DNA of 37,816 bases from Paenibacillus arenilitoris (GTDB lineage: Bacteria; Bacillota; Bacilli; Paenibacillales; Paenibacillaceae), in assembly GCF_014705655.1 (NCBI RefSeq), contig NZ_JACXIY010000053.1, forward strand, positions 1 through 37,816, read 5' to 3'. A model generated the notes under the pieces. That model was given only the letters and a program-made list of their open reading frames with translations, had not been told where the DNA came from and did no database searches. Both the position numbers and the translations under genes were made by a program. Positions 23,676 to 32,487 of the stretch are shown here, one piece after another; the stretch's first letter is position 1; the number at the start of each line of letters is the position of its first letter.

Positions 23676-24962
23676 TCAGCCGCGTTCCTTCTCCAGCCGA
23701 ATCCCGATCGCGCGGGCGTGGCCTTCAAACCCCTCGTGCCGCGCGAGCGTCATGATTTTATCGCCGTTTGCCAGCAGCGCTTCTTTGCTGTAGTAGATCA
23801 GACTCGACTTTTTCAGGAAATCGTCCACGTTCACCGGCGACGAGAAACGCGCCGTGCCGTTCGTCGGGATAATGTGGTTCGGTCCCGCGAAGTAGTCGCC
23901 AACCGGCTCGGAGCTGTACGGCCCTAGGAAAATCGCGCCCGCGTTCTGAATCAGCCCGAGCAGGCGCATCGGTTCGAGCGTCAGCACCTCGAGGTGCTCC
24001 GGCGCGAGCTGATTGACCACGTCGATGCCCGCTTCAAGCGAATCGACGAGCAATATCGCGCCGTAGCTGTCGATCGAGCTGCGTGCGATCGCTTCGCGCG
24101 GCAGCGCGGACAGCTGCCGCTCCACCTCCGCCGCGACCGCTTCCGCAAGCTGCCGCGACGGCGTAACGAGAATCGCCGATGCCATCTCGTCGTGCTCGGC
24201 CTGCGAGAGCAGATCCGCGGCTGCGTACGCGGGATCGGCCGAATCGTCGGCCAGCACGACGATTTCGCTTGGGCCGGCGATGCTGTCGATATCGACGGCG
24301 CCGAACACGGCGCGCTTCGCCAGCGCCACGTAGATGTTGCCCGGTCCGCATATTTTATCGACCGGCGCAATGGTGGCGGTGCCGTACGCAAGCGCGGCAA
24401 TCGCCTGAGCTCCCCCGACCCGGTACATCTCTTTCACGCCCGCTTCCGCGGCGGCGACGAGAATATACGGGTCGATGCCCTCCTTGCCGCCGGTCGCGGG
24501 CGGCGTCACCATCACGATCTCCGGCACGCCGGCAACCTGTGCCGGAATTACGTTCATCAGCACGGACGACGGATACGCCGCCTTGCCTCCGGGCACATAC
24601 ACGCCGACCCGCTTCAGCGGCCGCATGATTTGCCCGAGCAGCGTCCCGTCCGGCTGCAAATCCATCCACGAGGTGCGCATCTGCTTCTCGTGGAAAGCCC
24701 GAATGTTCGCGGCCGCCTCGCGGATCGCCGCGAGGAACGCGGCGTCCACCTGCCCGTACGCCGCCTCGATCTCCCGTGGCGTCACCCGCAGCGACGCCGC
24801 GTCCAGTTTCACCCGGTCGTGCCGCTCCGTATAGCGCAGCAGCGCCGCATCCCCTTCGGCCCTTACGTCCGCGACGATCTTCAGGGCCGCTTCATTTTGC
24901 TCCGGCGTTCCGTATTCCACCTCGCGCTTCAACCCAAACTGCTCCGCTTGCATGATCCGCAT
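23676..24962 (-). CDS. hisD: Histidinol dehydrogenase
   Basis: Last enzyme of the pathway: oxidises histidinol to histidine in two NAD-linked steps with a zinc ion. 428 residues from the ATG at 24962, which has AAGGAG 8 bases upstream; the family signature region (GGAQAIAALAYGT, PVDKICGPGNIYVALAKR, IAGPSEIVVLAD) and catalytic QLAPEHLE and PNHIIPTNGTARF are present. An in-frame extension to 25010 lacks support. A 160-base gap separates it from hisG; I see no gene or clear promoter there. Confidence 0.97.
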   Translation of the reverse strand: MRIMQAEQFGLKREVEYGTPEQNEAALKIVADVRAEGDAALLRYTERHDRVKLDAASLRVTPREIEAAYGQVDAAFLAAIREAAANIRAFHEKQMRTSWMDLQPDGTLLGQIMRPLKRVGVYVPGGKAAYPSSVLMNVIPAQVAGVPEIVMVTPPATGGKEGIDPYILVAAAEAGVKEMYRVGGAQAIAALAYGTATIAPVDKICGPGNIYVALAKRAVFGAVDIDSIAGPSEIVVLADDSADPAYAAADLLSQAEHDEMASAILVTPSRQLAEAVAAEVERQLSALPREAIARSSIDSYGAILLVDSLEAGIDVVNQLAPEHLEVLTLEPMRLLGLIQNAGAIFLGPYSSEPVGDYFAGPNHIIPTNGTARFSSPVNVDDFLKKSSLIYYSKEALLANGDKIMTLARHEGFEGHARAIGIRLEKERG

Positions 24963-25122
24963 CTCGCCCACTCCTTCCGATTGCTCGGCGCGCGGCCCGC
25001 TCCGTCGCAAGGCCTGCTAACGCCGCTCTAATTGCCTTTCGTTCCGTTTATAAGTTCCATCCGCCACGCTCGCTTGCCGGCTGCGCCGCTCTCCCGGTCC
25101 GGCTATCGTCCCGGAATCCCGC

Positions 25123-25767
25123 CTATACCCGGGCGGCCAGCGTCTCCTGCAGCCGGTCGCACAAGCTTTGAATCGCGTCGTTCTTCATCCGGTAGCTGAC
25201 CCGGTTCGCGATGAGGCGGCTCGTAATGCCGAAGATGGCCTCCATCTCGACGAGGCCGTTCTCGCGCAGCGTCTGCCCCGTTTCCACCATGTCGACGATG
25301 CGGTCCGCCAGGCCGATCATCGGAGCAAGCTCGATCGAGCCGTTCAGCTTGATAACCTCTACCTGCTGCCCCTGCTCGCGGAAGTAAGCCGATGCCACGT
25401 TCGGGTACTTCGTCGCCACGCGCGGATGAATCGTCGGCTTCCAATCCGGCAGGCCGATGACCGACATCCGGCACTTGGCGATGCCGAGGTCGAGCAGCTC
25501 GTAGACGTCCTTGTTTTCCTCCATCAGCACGTCCTTGCCGACGACCCCGATATCCGCCACGCCATACTCCACGTAGGTTGGCACGTCGACCGGCTTCGCC
25601 ATAATAAACTCCATGCCTGCTTCGGGCAGCTCGATGATCAGCTTGCGCGTATCGTCGAAATCGCTCGGAATCGGCAGCCCCGCCTCGCGGAACAGCTTCG
25701 ACGCCTGCTTGTAAATGCGGCCTTTCGGCATCGCGACCTTCAATATTTCCTTCGCCTCTCCGCTCAT
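25123..25767 (-). CDS. hisG: ATP phosphoribosyltransferase catalytic subunit, short form
   Basis: Commits PRPP and ATP to histidine synthesis. 214 residues: the short form that lacks the C-terminal regulatory domain and needs HisZ. Motifs: MPKGRIYKQASKLFREAG, MAKPVDVPTYVEYGVADIGVVGKD, and the PRPP loop ELAPMIGLADRIVDMVETGQTL. The start overlaps the hisZ stop by 4 bases, ensuring equal synthesis of the two partners. Feedback by histidine should act through HisZ. Confidence 0.97.
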   Translation of the reverse strand: MSGEAKEILKVAMPKGRIYKQASKLFREAGLPIPSDFDDTRKLIIELPEAGMEFIMAKPVDVPTYVEYGVADIGVVGKDVLMEENKDVYELLDLGIAKCRMSVIGLPDWKPTIHPRVATKYPNVASAYFREQGQQVEVIKLNGSIELAPMIGLADRIVDMVETGQTLRENGLVEMEAIFGITSRLIANRVSYRMKNDAIQSLCDRLQETLAARV

Positions 25768-26987
25768 GTGGCGCTGCCCCCTTTCAAGCCGTTACCGCCA
25801 TACGATAATAACGCCGCATAACGAACGCCCTTATGCGTGAACGGCTCAGCCGCACCGGCCGCTGCCGGCGTCCCGGAGCGCCCGTCCGCGCGCTCCGTCA
25901 CGACATTGACGCCTTGCGAGCGAAGCTCCTGCGCCTTCGCTAGCGCGGCCGTCCGGCCGGCCGCGTCGTACACGATAAGCGTGCGCTCTACCTCCGCTTC
26001 CGCTTCGTCGCCAAGCAGCTCGACGATGCGCGTCGTCTTCAAGGCGAAGCCCGTCGCCGGCGCCGGCCGTCCGAATTGGGCAAGCAAATTGTCGTAGCGG
26101 CCGCCGCTCGCGACCGGAAAACCGAGATCCGCCGCATAGGCTTCGAACGTCATACCCGTATAATAGGAGAAATCGCCGATCATCGTCAGGTCGATCAACA
26201 CATACTCGCTGACGCCGTACGCCTTCAGGACGTCCCAAATCTCGCACAAATGGCGGATCGACGTCCGGGCGGTCTCGTCCGCGCTCAGCTGCAGCGCCTG
26301 ATCGCATATTTCCGCTCCGCCGCGCAGGCGAAGGATGCCTTCGAGCTCGCGCTGCACCGGCACCTCGAGGGAAAGCTCACGCAGGCGCTGGCGGTAGCCG
26401 ACATGATCGCGGCCGAGCAGGCAGCTCTTCAGCTGCTCCTGCGCTTCCGTATTGCCCGGCAGCGTCTCTCCGAGCAATCCGTTCAAGAAACCGACATGGC
26501 CGATCGCGATCTTGAACCGCTCCACGCCCGCCGCATTCAAGGACGCGATCGCCAGCGCGACCACTTCGGCATCGGCTTCCGCCGACGAATCGCCGACAAG
26601 CTCCACGCCCGTTTGGAAAAACTCCGCCTCGCGCCCCGCTTCCTCCTCGATCGCGCGGAACACGTTCGAATGGTACGACAGCCGCTGCGGGAAATCTTCC
26701 TGCTTCAGCAGCGACGCGACCACGCGCGCGATCGGAGCGGTCATATCGGAGCGAAGCACGAGCGTCGTCCCGCGATTGTTGAGCAGCTTGAACAGCTTCG
26801 CGTCCGACGTCGAGCTCGCCATGCCCACCGTATCGTAATATTCCATCGTCGGGGTTATAATTTGCTCATAGCCCCAGCCTTGCATGCAGGCAAGCACCTG
26901 ACGTTCGATATGGCGCAGCTTCGCCACCGCGCCGGGCAAATAATCTTTCACGCCGATCGGTTTTTCGAACCCCTTCGGTTTGGACAT
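25764..26987 (-). CDS. hisZ: ATP phosphoribosyltransferase regulatory subunit HisZ
   Basis: Paralogue of histidyl-tRNA synthetase that binds histidine and activates or inhibits short-form HisG. 407 residues. Class II synthetase motif 2-like segment (LRSDMTAPIARVVAS ... SYHSNVFRAIEEEAGREAEFFQTGVELVG) and the motif FSYYTGMTFEAYA; ASGGRYDNL is the HisRS-like motif 3 region. The C-terminal part (about 330-400) is shorter and more variable than a tRNA-binding domain, with an AAAGAAEP stretch. GTGATG ribosome site. First gene of the operon. Confidence 0.95.
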   Translation of the reverse strand: MSKPKGFEKPIGVKDYLPGAVAKLRHIERQVLACMQGWGYEQIITPTMEYYDTVGMASSTSDAKLFKLLNNRGTTLVLRSDMTAPIARVVASLLKQEDFPQRLSYHSNVFRAIEEEAGREAEFFQTGVELVGDSSAEADAEVVALAIASLNAAGVERFKIAIGHVGFLNGLLGETLPGNTEAQEQLKSCLLGRDHVGYRQRLRELSLEVPVQRELEGILRLRGGAEICDQALQLSADETARTSIRHLCEIWDVLKAYGVSEYVLIDLTMIGDFSYYTGMTFEAYAADLGFPVASGGRYDNLLAQFGRPAPATGFALKTTRIVELLGDEAEAEVERTLIVYDAAGRTAALAKAQELRSQGVNVVTERADGRSGTPAAAGAAEPFTHKGVRYAALLSYGGNGLKGGSAT

Positions 26988-27006
26988 TCGTCATCACCTT
27001 CAATTG

Positions 27007-27022
27007 CTTTAATATATTAAAG
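27007..27022 (-). promoter_or_regulatory. 16-bp perfect palindrome in the hisZ leader, candidate operator
   Basis: CTTTAATATATTAAAG lies 20 bases before the hisZ ATG and downstream of the promoter. Imperfect repeats TACCATG/TACCATA are next to it (about 27026-27039). The leader is only about 70 bases, too short for a T-box, so a DNA-binding repressor is a reasonable alternative. No identified protein. Confidence 0.4.
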
Positions 27023-27065
27023 TGCTACCATGTTACCATACTAACAAATTAAAGATTTAGTCGTA

Positions 27066-27095
27066 ATATTAGCATGAACGTCTCGGTTCCGTCAA
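27066..27095 (-). promoter_or_regulatory. SigA-type promoter of the his operon
   Basis: TTGACG (27090-27095), an 18-base spacer and TAATAT (27066-27071) on the minus strand, about 80 bases upstream of hisZ. Confidence 0.75.
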
Positions 27096-27119
27096 GCGGT
27101 TCGCGCCATTCTTCGCTCA

Positions 27120-27164
27120 CAAAGAAAGCCTCACCCGGTGCCATGCACGATACCGGATGAGGCT
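27120..27164 (-). terminator. Intrinsic terminator after yvoF
   Basis: A 13-bp stem with one G-U pair (27127-27139 with 27152-27164, 12-base loop) is followed by TTCTTT on the minus strand. It closes the hprK-lgt-ppaX-yvoF unit 33 bases after its last stop and insulates the his promoter. Confidence 0.82.
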
Positions 27165-27197
27165 GCCCTTGCCTATATATGATGCTGCGGCTCGCCG

Positions 27198-27716
27198 CTA
27201 ATCCCGCCCGTCCCGTGCGGAAGACGCCGACGCGGCATCCCGCTTGATCTCCCGCATCGGATTGCCGCCTACGAAGGCGTGCGCCGGGACGTCTTTGTGC
27301 ACGAGCGATCCGGCCGCCACCACCGCATGGTCGCCGATCGTTACGCCCGGCAGAATCGTCGAATTGGCGCCGATCATAACGTTCGAACCGATGTTGACGC
27401 CGCCGATTCGGTATTCTCGTATCAAATATTCATGCGTCAAAATCGTTGTATTATATCCGATAATCGAATTATGGCCAACCGCAATGCGCTCGGGAAAGAA
27501 TACGTCGACCATCACCATCAAGGCGAAGGCGGTATGCTCGCCGACCTTCATCCCGAGAATGCGCCGGTAAATCCAATTTTTGAGCGGAAGGCTCGGGCAA
27601 TAGCGCGCCAGCTGGATAAAAACGAAATTGCGCACCGCCTTGGCGCGGCTCACCGTCGAATATACCTGCCACAGCGCATTCGGTCCTTCAACCGGATATC
27701 GTTCAACCTTTCGCAA
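27198..27716 (-). CDS. Acyltransferase of the left-handed beta-helix (hexapeptide) family, YvoF-like
   Basis: 172 residues. An N-terminal helical part (about 1-60) precedes a hexapeptide-repeat beta helix (about 75-150: IAVGHNSIIGYNTTILTHEY ... GSNVMIGANSTILPGVTIGDHAVVAAGSLV), ending with VHKDVPAHAFVGGNPMREI, the usual cap of acetyltransferases. The catalytic His is probably in THEY. The start is a TTG at 27716; it gives the family N-terminus (MRKVERYPVEGPNALW) and has GGGAG upstream, inside the end of ppaX (14-base overlap). Substrate unknown. The same gene follows ppaX in Bacillus (yvoF). Confidence 0.87.
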   Translation of the reverse strand: MRKVERYPVEGPNALWQVYSTVSRAKAVRNFVFIQLARYCPSLPLKNWIYRRILGMKVGEHTAFALMVMVDVFFPERIAVGHNSIIGYNTTILTHEYLIREYRIGGVNIGSNVMIGANSTILPGVTIGDHAVVAAGSLVHKDVPAHAFVGGNPMREIKRDAASASSARDGRD

Positions 27717-28374
27717 GCGTCTCCCGCTCCATTCCGACGAACGAATAGAGGTCGCGCATATCGTGAATGACGTGATGCGCGCCCGCTTCCTTCAGCTTCT
27801 GCTCGCCCTTGAGCGACCAGGCCACGCCAACCGCGATCGTCCCCGCCGCGATGGCCGACTGAATGTCGACCATGCTGTCGCCGACCATGACCGTCGTCTT
27901 CGGATCCGCGCCGAGCAGCTCGACCGCTTTGCTTACCGGCTCCGCATGCGGCTTCGGGTTAACGACGTCGTCGATCGTCACGATCGCGTCCACGTAATCG
28001 AACAAACCGACGAACTTCAAGCCGCGTTCGGTCGTCAGTCTCATTTTGGTCGTGACGACCCCGATCTGAATGCCGTTGTTATGCAACTTGGCAATGACCT
28101 CGTTGACGTAATCGAACGGCTTCACGTACTCGTCATGCAGGCGAAGGTTGACTTCGCGGTATGCCGCGACCAAATGATCGACGTTGTCCAGTCCCGAGAA
28201 CAGCTTCATTTGATCGGTCAACGGATTGCCCATGCTCGGAATGATATGGTCCCGTCCGAAATCCTCCGGCACGTATCCTTTCAAGGATTCTATGAACGAG
28301 CGAATGATCAGCTCATTGGTGTCGATAATCGTGCCGTCCAAATCGAACAGCATCGTTTTGATTTTGCCCGTCAT
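27703..28374 (-). CDS. ppaX: Pyrophosphatase PpaX (HAD superfamily)
   Basis: Hydrolyses the pyrophosphate released when HPr kinase/phosphorylase dephosphorylates Ser46-P of HPr or Crh, thereby favouring the reaction. 223 residues: HAD motif I FDLDGTIIDT with nucleophile Asp11 and Asp13, motif II VVTTK, motif III Lys in NPKPHAEP and motif IV VGDSMVDIQSA. Ribosome site AGGAGG about 11 bases upstream. Its position in hprK-lgt-ppaX is the same as in Bacillus and separates it from generic phosphoglycolate phosphatases. Confidence 0.95.
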   Translation of the reverse strand: MTGKIKTMLFDLDGTIIDTNELIIRSFIESLKGYVPEDFGRDHIIPSMGNPLTDQMKLFSGLDNVDHLVAAYREVNLRLHDEYVKPFDYVNEVIAKLHNNGIQIGVVTTKMRLTTERGLKFVGLFDYVDAIVTIDDVVNPKPHAEPVSKAVELLGADPKTTVMVGDSMVDIQSAIAAGTIAVGVAWSLKGEQKLKEAGAHHVIHDMRDLYSFVGMERETLAKG

Positions 28375-28394
28375 CGTCCGAAAAACCTCCTGAA

Positions 28395-29420
28395 TTACTT
28401 ATTCCCTCTGTCAGGCCCCGCTTCGCTTTCCTTCGCTTTCTTGCTTGCGGAGTCGGCCGCTTCGCCTGCGCCGGCCTTCTTGCCGTTGTTATCGACGTTT
28501 CGCTCCGGCTTGCTCGTGACGATCGGGTCGTTGTAATGCGCGGAAGCGTGTCCCGTCCTTCTGCGAACGATAATGAGGACGATCGCCCCGATAATGAGCA
28601 GCAGGGCAAGCGCCTGCGAGATGCGGATGTTGCCGTACGACGGATCCAAATACCCCTGCATGAACACGAGCTCCATCGGCGTCCATAGCGCGTTGATGAA
28701 GGAAGCGAGCCACGACGGCCCGATGAACGCCAAGCTGTCGGTGCGAAGCGCTTCGATGAAAAACCGGCCTAACGAATACCAGATTACATAGCTGGCCACA
28801 AGCTCGCCCGCGCGCAGGAAGCGCTGCCTGCGCAGGATGAACAGAATGACGAGGCCGACCAGGCTCCATAACGATTCGTACAGAAACGCCGGATGGCGAT
28901 AAGCGCCGTTGATCAGCATCTGTTCCACGATAAAGTTCGGCAGGTGAAGCGTATCCCGCAGGAACGCCTCGGTCGTCTCCCCGCCGTAAGCTTCCTGGTT
29001 CATGAAGTTGCCCCAGCGGCCGATCATTTGTCCGGCCAGAAGCGACGGCGCGCAAATGTCGACCATCCGCCAGAAATTGTAGCCTTTATAGCGGAAGTAG
29101 AAGAAGCCGCATATGAAAGCGCCGATGAGGGCGCCGTAGATGGCGATGCCGCCCTCCCATATTTTGAACACGTCCAGGAAACGTCCTTTATAATCTTCCC
29201 ACATGAACGCGACATAATAAATTCGCGCTCCGATGATGGCGGAAGGAACCCCGAGCAGCAGCAGGTCCATGAAGAAGTCCGGCTTGATGCCGAACCGCTT
29301 CCCCTCCTGCACGGCGAGCAGCAAGCCGACCAGGGCGGCGGTCCCCAGAATAATGCCGTACCAATGCACTTCAATCGAACCGAGCGTGAAGGCAATCGGA
29401 TTCAAAATCAATGTCTTCAT
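28395..29420 (-). CDS. lgt: Prolipoprotein diacylglyceryl transferase
   Basis: Membrane enzyme that moves a diacylglyceryl group from phosphatidylglycerol to the lipobox Cys of lipoprotein precursors. 341 residues with about seven hydrophobic segments. The Lgt signature GRWGNFMNQEAYGG lies at 134-147, with IWEGGIAIYGALIG before it, HPAFLYESLW, and GRFFIEALRTDSL. The C-terminus (about 285-341) is a hydrophilic, Lys/Glu/Ala-rich cytoplasmic tail that is longer than in many homologues (the Bacillus enzyme is near 270 aa). 22 bases after hprK. Confidence 0.96.
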   Translation of the reverse strand: MKTLILNPIAFTLGSIEVHWYGIILGTAALVGLLLAVQEGKRFGIKPDFFMDLLLLGVPSAIIGARIYYVAFMWEDYKGRFLDVFKIWEGGIAIYGALIGAFICGFFYFRYKGYNFWRMVDICAPSLLAGQMIGRWGNFMNQEAYGGETTEAFLRDTLHLPNFIVEQMLINGAYRHPAFLYESLWSLVGLVILFILRRQRFLRAGELVASYVIWYSLGRFFIEALRTDSLAFIGPSWLASFINALWTPMELVFMQGYLDPSYGNIRISQALALLLIIGAIVLIIVRRRTGHASAHYNDPIVTSKPERNVDNNGKKAGAGEAADSASKKAKESEAGPDRGNK

Positions 29421-29442
29421 CTATTTCTATCCCCTTTTTGGT

Positions 29443-30381
29443 TCAATCGTAATCGTCCATATCGTCCGCGATCGTCTCGGTCAGCTTGTTCGTAAATTGC
29501 AATGCGGCATTGTAGCCCATCCGCTTGAGCCGGAAGTTCATGGCCGCGACCTCGATAATGACCGCCAAGTTCCGCCCCGGGCGAACGGGAACCGTGACAA
29601 GCGGAATATCCGTTTCGATGATGCGCGTCGTCTCCTCGTCTAAGCCGAGCCGGTCATACTGCTTATCCTGCTGCCAGTTCTCCAGCTTGATGACCAGTCC
29701 GATCCGCTTCTGCGAGCGCACCGCCCCGGCTCCGAATAACGTCATCACGTTAATGATCCCGAGGCCCCGAATTTCGAGCAAATGACGAATGAGCTCCGGC
29801 GCGCTGCCGTGCAGCTGCCCGTCCGACGTTTGCCGGATTTCGACTGCGTCGTCCGCGACGAGCCGATGGCTGCGCTTCACAAGCTCGAGCGCCGTTTCGC
29901 TTTTGCCGATGCCGCTTCCGCCGGTGATGAGCATGCCCACCCCGTAGACGTCGACGAGCACTCCGTGGATCGTAGCGGTCGGCGCCAGCTTCCGCTCCAG
30001 GAAGTCGGTAATGCGGCTGGATAGAATCGTCGTCGCCGTATTGCTGCGCAGCACCGGAATATTCGTCTCGTTCGATTGGTCGATTAACTCCTGGGGGGCG
30101 TCGAGTCCCCTCGTCAAAATAATGCAAGGCGTTTCTTCGTTGCATAGCCGGGCCATCCGGCTTTTGCGCTCTTCGCTGTCGAGCATGTTCAAGAACGAGA
30201 TTTCCGTCCGTCCGAGAAGCTGCACGCGTTCGCTCGGAAAATAATGGAAATAACCAGCCATCTCCAAGCCCGGACGATACAGATCGTCGACGGTAACCGC
30301 GCGCTTCAGCCCGTCTTCGCCGGCAACGATTTCGAGCTGGAAATGCTGGACGAGCTCGGAAACCTTCACTTTTTTAGCCAT
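29443..30381 (-). CDS. hprK: HPr kinase/phosphorylase
   Basis: Bifunctional sensor of carbon catabolite repression: phosphorylates Ser46 of HPr/Crh with ATP or PPi when fructose-1,6-bisphosphate is high, and removes it with Pi to give PPi. 312 residues from the ATG at 30381 (GAGGGAGG upstream; an extension to 30411 is not family-like). N-terminal domain 1-125; catalytic His139 (IHGVLVD), Walker A GGSGIGKS (154-161), the DDAVEI metal site and the HprK signature LEIRGLGIINV (202-212). First gene of hprK-lgt-ppaX-yvoF. Confidence 0.97.
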   Translation of the reverse strand: MAKKVKVSELVQHFQLEIVAGEDGLKRAVTVDDLYRPGLEMAGYFHYFPSERVQLLGRTEISFLNMLDSEERKSRMARLCNEETPCIILTRGLDAPQELIDQSNETNIPVLRSNTATTILSSRITDFLERKLAPTATIHGVLVDVYGVGMLITGGSGIGKSETALELVKRSHRLVADDAVEIRQTSDGQLHGSAPELIRHLLEIRGLGIINVMTLFGAGAVRSQKRIGLVIKLENWQQDKQYDRLGLDEETTRIIETDIPLVTVPVRPGRNLAVIIEVAAMNFRLKRMGYNAALQFTNKLTETIADDMDDYD

Positions 30382-30456
30382 CGTACGGCCTCCCTCATAT
30401 GGCAACTGCATGCTGCGTATATATGTATGTTTTTTCCCAATGTCTTCATCGTAAAG

Positions 30457-30500
30457 GAAAAAGGCGCCGAACGCAACGTTTCAACGCTGCCCGGCGCCTT
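30457..30500 (-). terminator. Intrinsic terminator after the anti-sigma gene
   Basis: AAGGCGCCG at 30461-30469 pairs with CGGCGCCTT at 30492-30500, with some inner pairing, and TTTTTCC follows on the minus strand. It begins right after the stop of the anti-sigma gene. Confidence 0.8.
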
Positions 30501-30503
30501 CAG

Positions 30504-31880
30504 TCATTTTATCGGGACGCTGACCTCTTGCAGCGCATAACCCGGATATTGCTTGATGTCGAAAGTTAACGGCTGTTTGTAGTCCGCCTTCGGGATGAAA
30601 TAATAGATCAGGTGCGTGGAGCCGGTTTCGGTATTTCTGATCGATCTCTTAATGCCGTCGCGGTCCAGCAGCCGGTGCGTTTGGCCTGAAGCGTCCTTGA
30701 ACGCTCCTTTGTGTTTGAATAAGTCGTAGCCGAGCTTCGTCTCGGTTTCGTTCAATCCGTCGACGAGAATCGTAAGCTTGAGGCTATCGCCGACGTCTTC
30801 GACTTCCTCCAGCCTCATTCGGCCATCCGGCGTACGGAGCGTCGCCAAGCGATCCGTATTTATCACAAATGTCTTGTTTCGCTCCGACAGAAGCAAGCCG
30901 TCCGCGACCAGCGTAAGGCGCTTGGGCTTCTCGAAATAGCTGCTCTGGAACAGATAGGTGATCTTTCCGTCCAGCTCGCCGAGCCCGCCCCTTGACGTAT
31001 ACTTCCGTCCCATTTCGTCCACAAGGGCGATATCGATAAGCAGATTCGAACGTTTCGCGTTCGCCGAGTCGCTCTCGATCGTCAGCTTCACCTGAAGCGG
31101 AGTAATGATCGCGTCGGTAACGGTGAACCGCTGCCCGGCGATGGCGAAGGATCGATCGACCCGGATCGTGTCGGACATCCCGCTGAACCGTTCATGCTCG
31201 ACCGGGAACGCTACCTCCAGCCATTGGTCTCCGAGCCGGGCGGCGAATCGGATCCTCTCCGGGATCGGGATTCCTTCTCCCATCACCACGTCGACGTAAT
31301 TATGGATGATAGGCTTAGCCTCGCTCTCGTCCCCGCCCGGAAAAAACGAGGTGGATATACCGCCTATCACGTCTTTGCCTCCGCCGTCCATCAGCTTGAA
31401 ATCTCTAATCTCCGACTGATCGGTAATGCCCGGTCCTTCGCCCGTATATAAAATGATAAGCCTTCCCTCATCGGCAAGAATGCCTTCCACCGTCAGTTTG
31501 TACCCGTTCTTCTCGTCGCTCGCGTTCACCGGCTGTATAAACTCGTTATTAACGGCCGATAACAACGACTTGTCACCCTCGATCAGCTCGACAAACCCGC
31601 CGAGTCCCGGTATGTCTCTCACGATCGACGCGAAAGCGGGGGATACCTTGACGAAAGCCGTGAGCAGCAGCAGCATGCTCATCGCCGCCGCGAGCGTTCC
31701 GATTCCGATTTTCCCCCGTCTCCCCCGGATCGCGCGGCTCCGCCCCATGGAGAGTCCATTCCGAATAGCCGTATCCAGCGCTTCCTCCGGCAATTGCAGC
31801 AGCTCGCGCTCCGTTCGCTCGCGATCGGCCCGCAAGCTACGTTCGTTTCGTTCCGTATTCGCTTCCTCTCCAGCCATCAT
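30504..31880 (-). CDS. Probable membrane-bound anti-sigma factor, DUF4179-type
   Basis: 458 residues. A cytoplasmic N-terminus (about 1-55, highly charged) probably binds the sigma factor. One transmembrane helix (about 57-78) leads to a large extracytoplasmic part. The segment after the helix (ASIVRDIPGLGGFVELIEGDKSLLSAV) is the typical start of DUF4179, and the remainder is beta-rich, with a probable second Ig-like domain (DUF5643-like). The start at 31880 (or the ATG at 31877) follows GGAGGGG and overlaps the sigma gene end by 44 bases, so translation is coupled. The anti-sigma role comes from this context and fold resemblance; the signal sensed is unknown. Confidence 0.75.
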   Translation of the reverse strand: MMAGEEANTERNERSLRADRERTERELLQLPEEALDTAIRNGLSMGRSRAIRGRRGKIGIGTLAAAMSMLLLLTAFVKVSPAFASIVRDIPGLGGFVELIEGDKSLLSAVNNEFIQPVNASDEKNGYKLTVEGILADEGRLIILYTGEGPGITDQSEIRDFKLMDGGGKDVIGGISTSFFPGGDESEAKPIIHNYVDVVMGEGIPIPERIRFAARLGDQWLEVAFPVEHERFSGMSDTIRVDRSFAIAGQRFTVTDAIITPLQVKLTIESDSANAKRSNLLIDIALVDEMGRKYTSRGGLGELDGKITYLFQSSYFEKPKRLTLVADGLLLSERNKTFVINTDRLATLRTPDGRMRLEEVEDVGDSLKLTILVDGLNETETKLGYDLFKHKGAFKDASGQTHRLLDRDGIKRSIRNTETGSTHLIYYFIPKADYKQPLTFDIKQYPGYALQEVSVPIK

Positions 31881-32409
31881 TCCGTTCCCCTCCTTCCAGC
31901 ATCGTCGCGTCGGCCCTTAACGTCTTGAGCGCCTTATTCAGCCACGTCCGGATCGTGCCTTCCGGCTTTTCCAGCAGCTTCGCGATATCCGTAATCGTCA
32001 TATCCCGATAATACTTTAGCGTCACGACCATCCGGTACTTCGGCGGAAGCAGCTGCACCTGTGCCGCGATGTCCAGCCGCTCGGCCGCGTCATCCGCTTG
32101 CCCGAGCCGCTCCCGACGGCCTATGTCGCGTTCCAACGGCCATTCTCTCTGCCGTTTCTTTCGGGCGTCGAGGCAAACCCTGATCAGAATGCGGATCATC
32201 CACGTCGAAAAAAATTGCGGCTCGCGCAGCGTTCGCCTCTTCACCCATACGCGGCACACCGTCTCCTGCACCGCTTCCAGCGCGTCGTCCTCGTTGCGCA
32301 TATACGAATAAGCAATGGCGTATAATTGCTGTTTATCCATCTCGATACGCTGCAGCAAAGCCGTCTCGTCTCCCTTGATCGCGGCCGAAGCATATTCGTC
32401 TTTCTCCAT
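31837..32409 (-). CDS. ECF-type RNA polymerase sigma factor
   Basis: 190 residues. Region 2 (about 10-80: LLQRIEMDKQQLYAIAYSYM, EDDALEAVQETVCRVW, EPQFFSTWMIRILIRVCLD) and region 4 (about 110-165: LPPKYRMVVTLKYYRDMTITDIAKLLEKPEGTIRTWLNKALKTLR) are clear, with no region 1.1 or 3. The ATG at 32409 has GGGGAGG 6 bases upstream. The longer in-frame reading to a TTG at 32502 would start in the leader terminator and is not favoured. Overlap with the membrane protein downstream is the normal sigma/anti-sigma design. Which ECF group it belongs to, and its target promoters, cannot be read here. Confidence 0.9.
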   Translation of the reverse strand: MEKDEYASAAIKGDETALLQRIEMDKQQLYAIAYSYMRNEDDALEAVQETVCRVWVKRRTLREPQFFSTWMIRILIRVCLDARKKRQREWPLERDIGRRERLGQADDAAERLDIAAQVQLLPPKYRMVVTLKYYRDMTITDIAKLLEKPEGTIRTWLNKALKTLRADATMLEGGERNDGWRGSEYGTKRT

Positions 32410-32487
32410 GTCCAGCCTCCCCGCCCTTTCGACGCGCTTTGTTCCTATTAGACGCCCGATTCGCCGAAACGGTTTTTCCTTTATAAT

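Noticed and set aside
20962..26987. A hidden hisA, for example fused to hisF or hisIE
   Set aside because: HisF is a single normal-length barrel, HisIE has only its two usual domains, and no spacer is long enough to hold HisA.
26988..27095. T-box riboswitch for the his operon
   Set aside because: Leader is about 70 bases, with no specifier stem, T-box sequence or terminator; only a palindrome is present.
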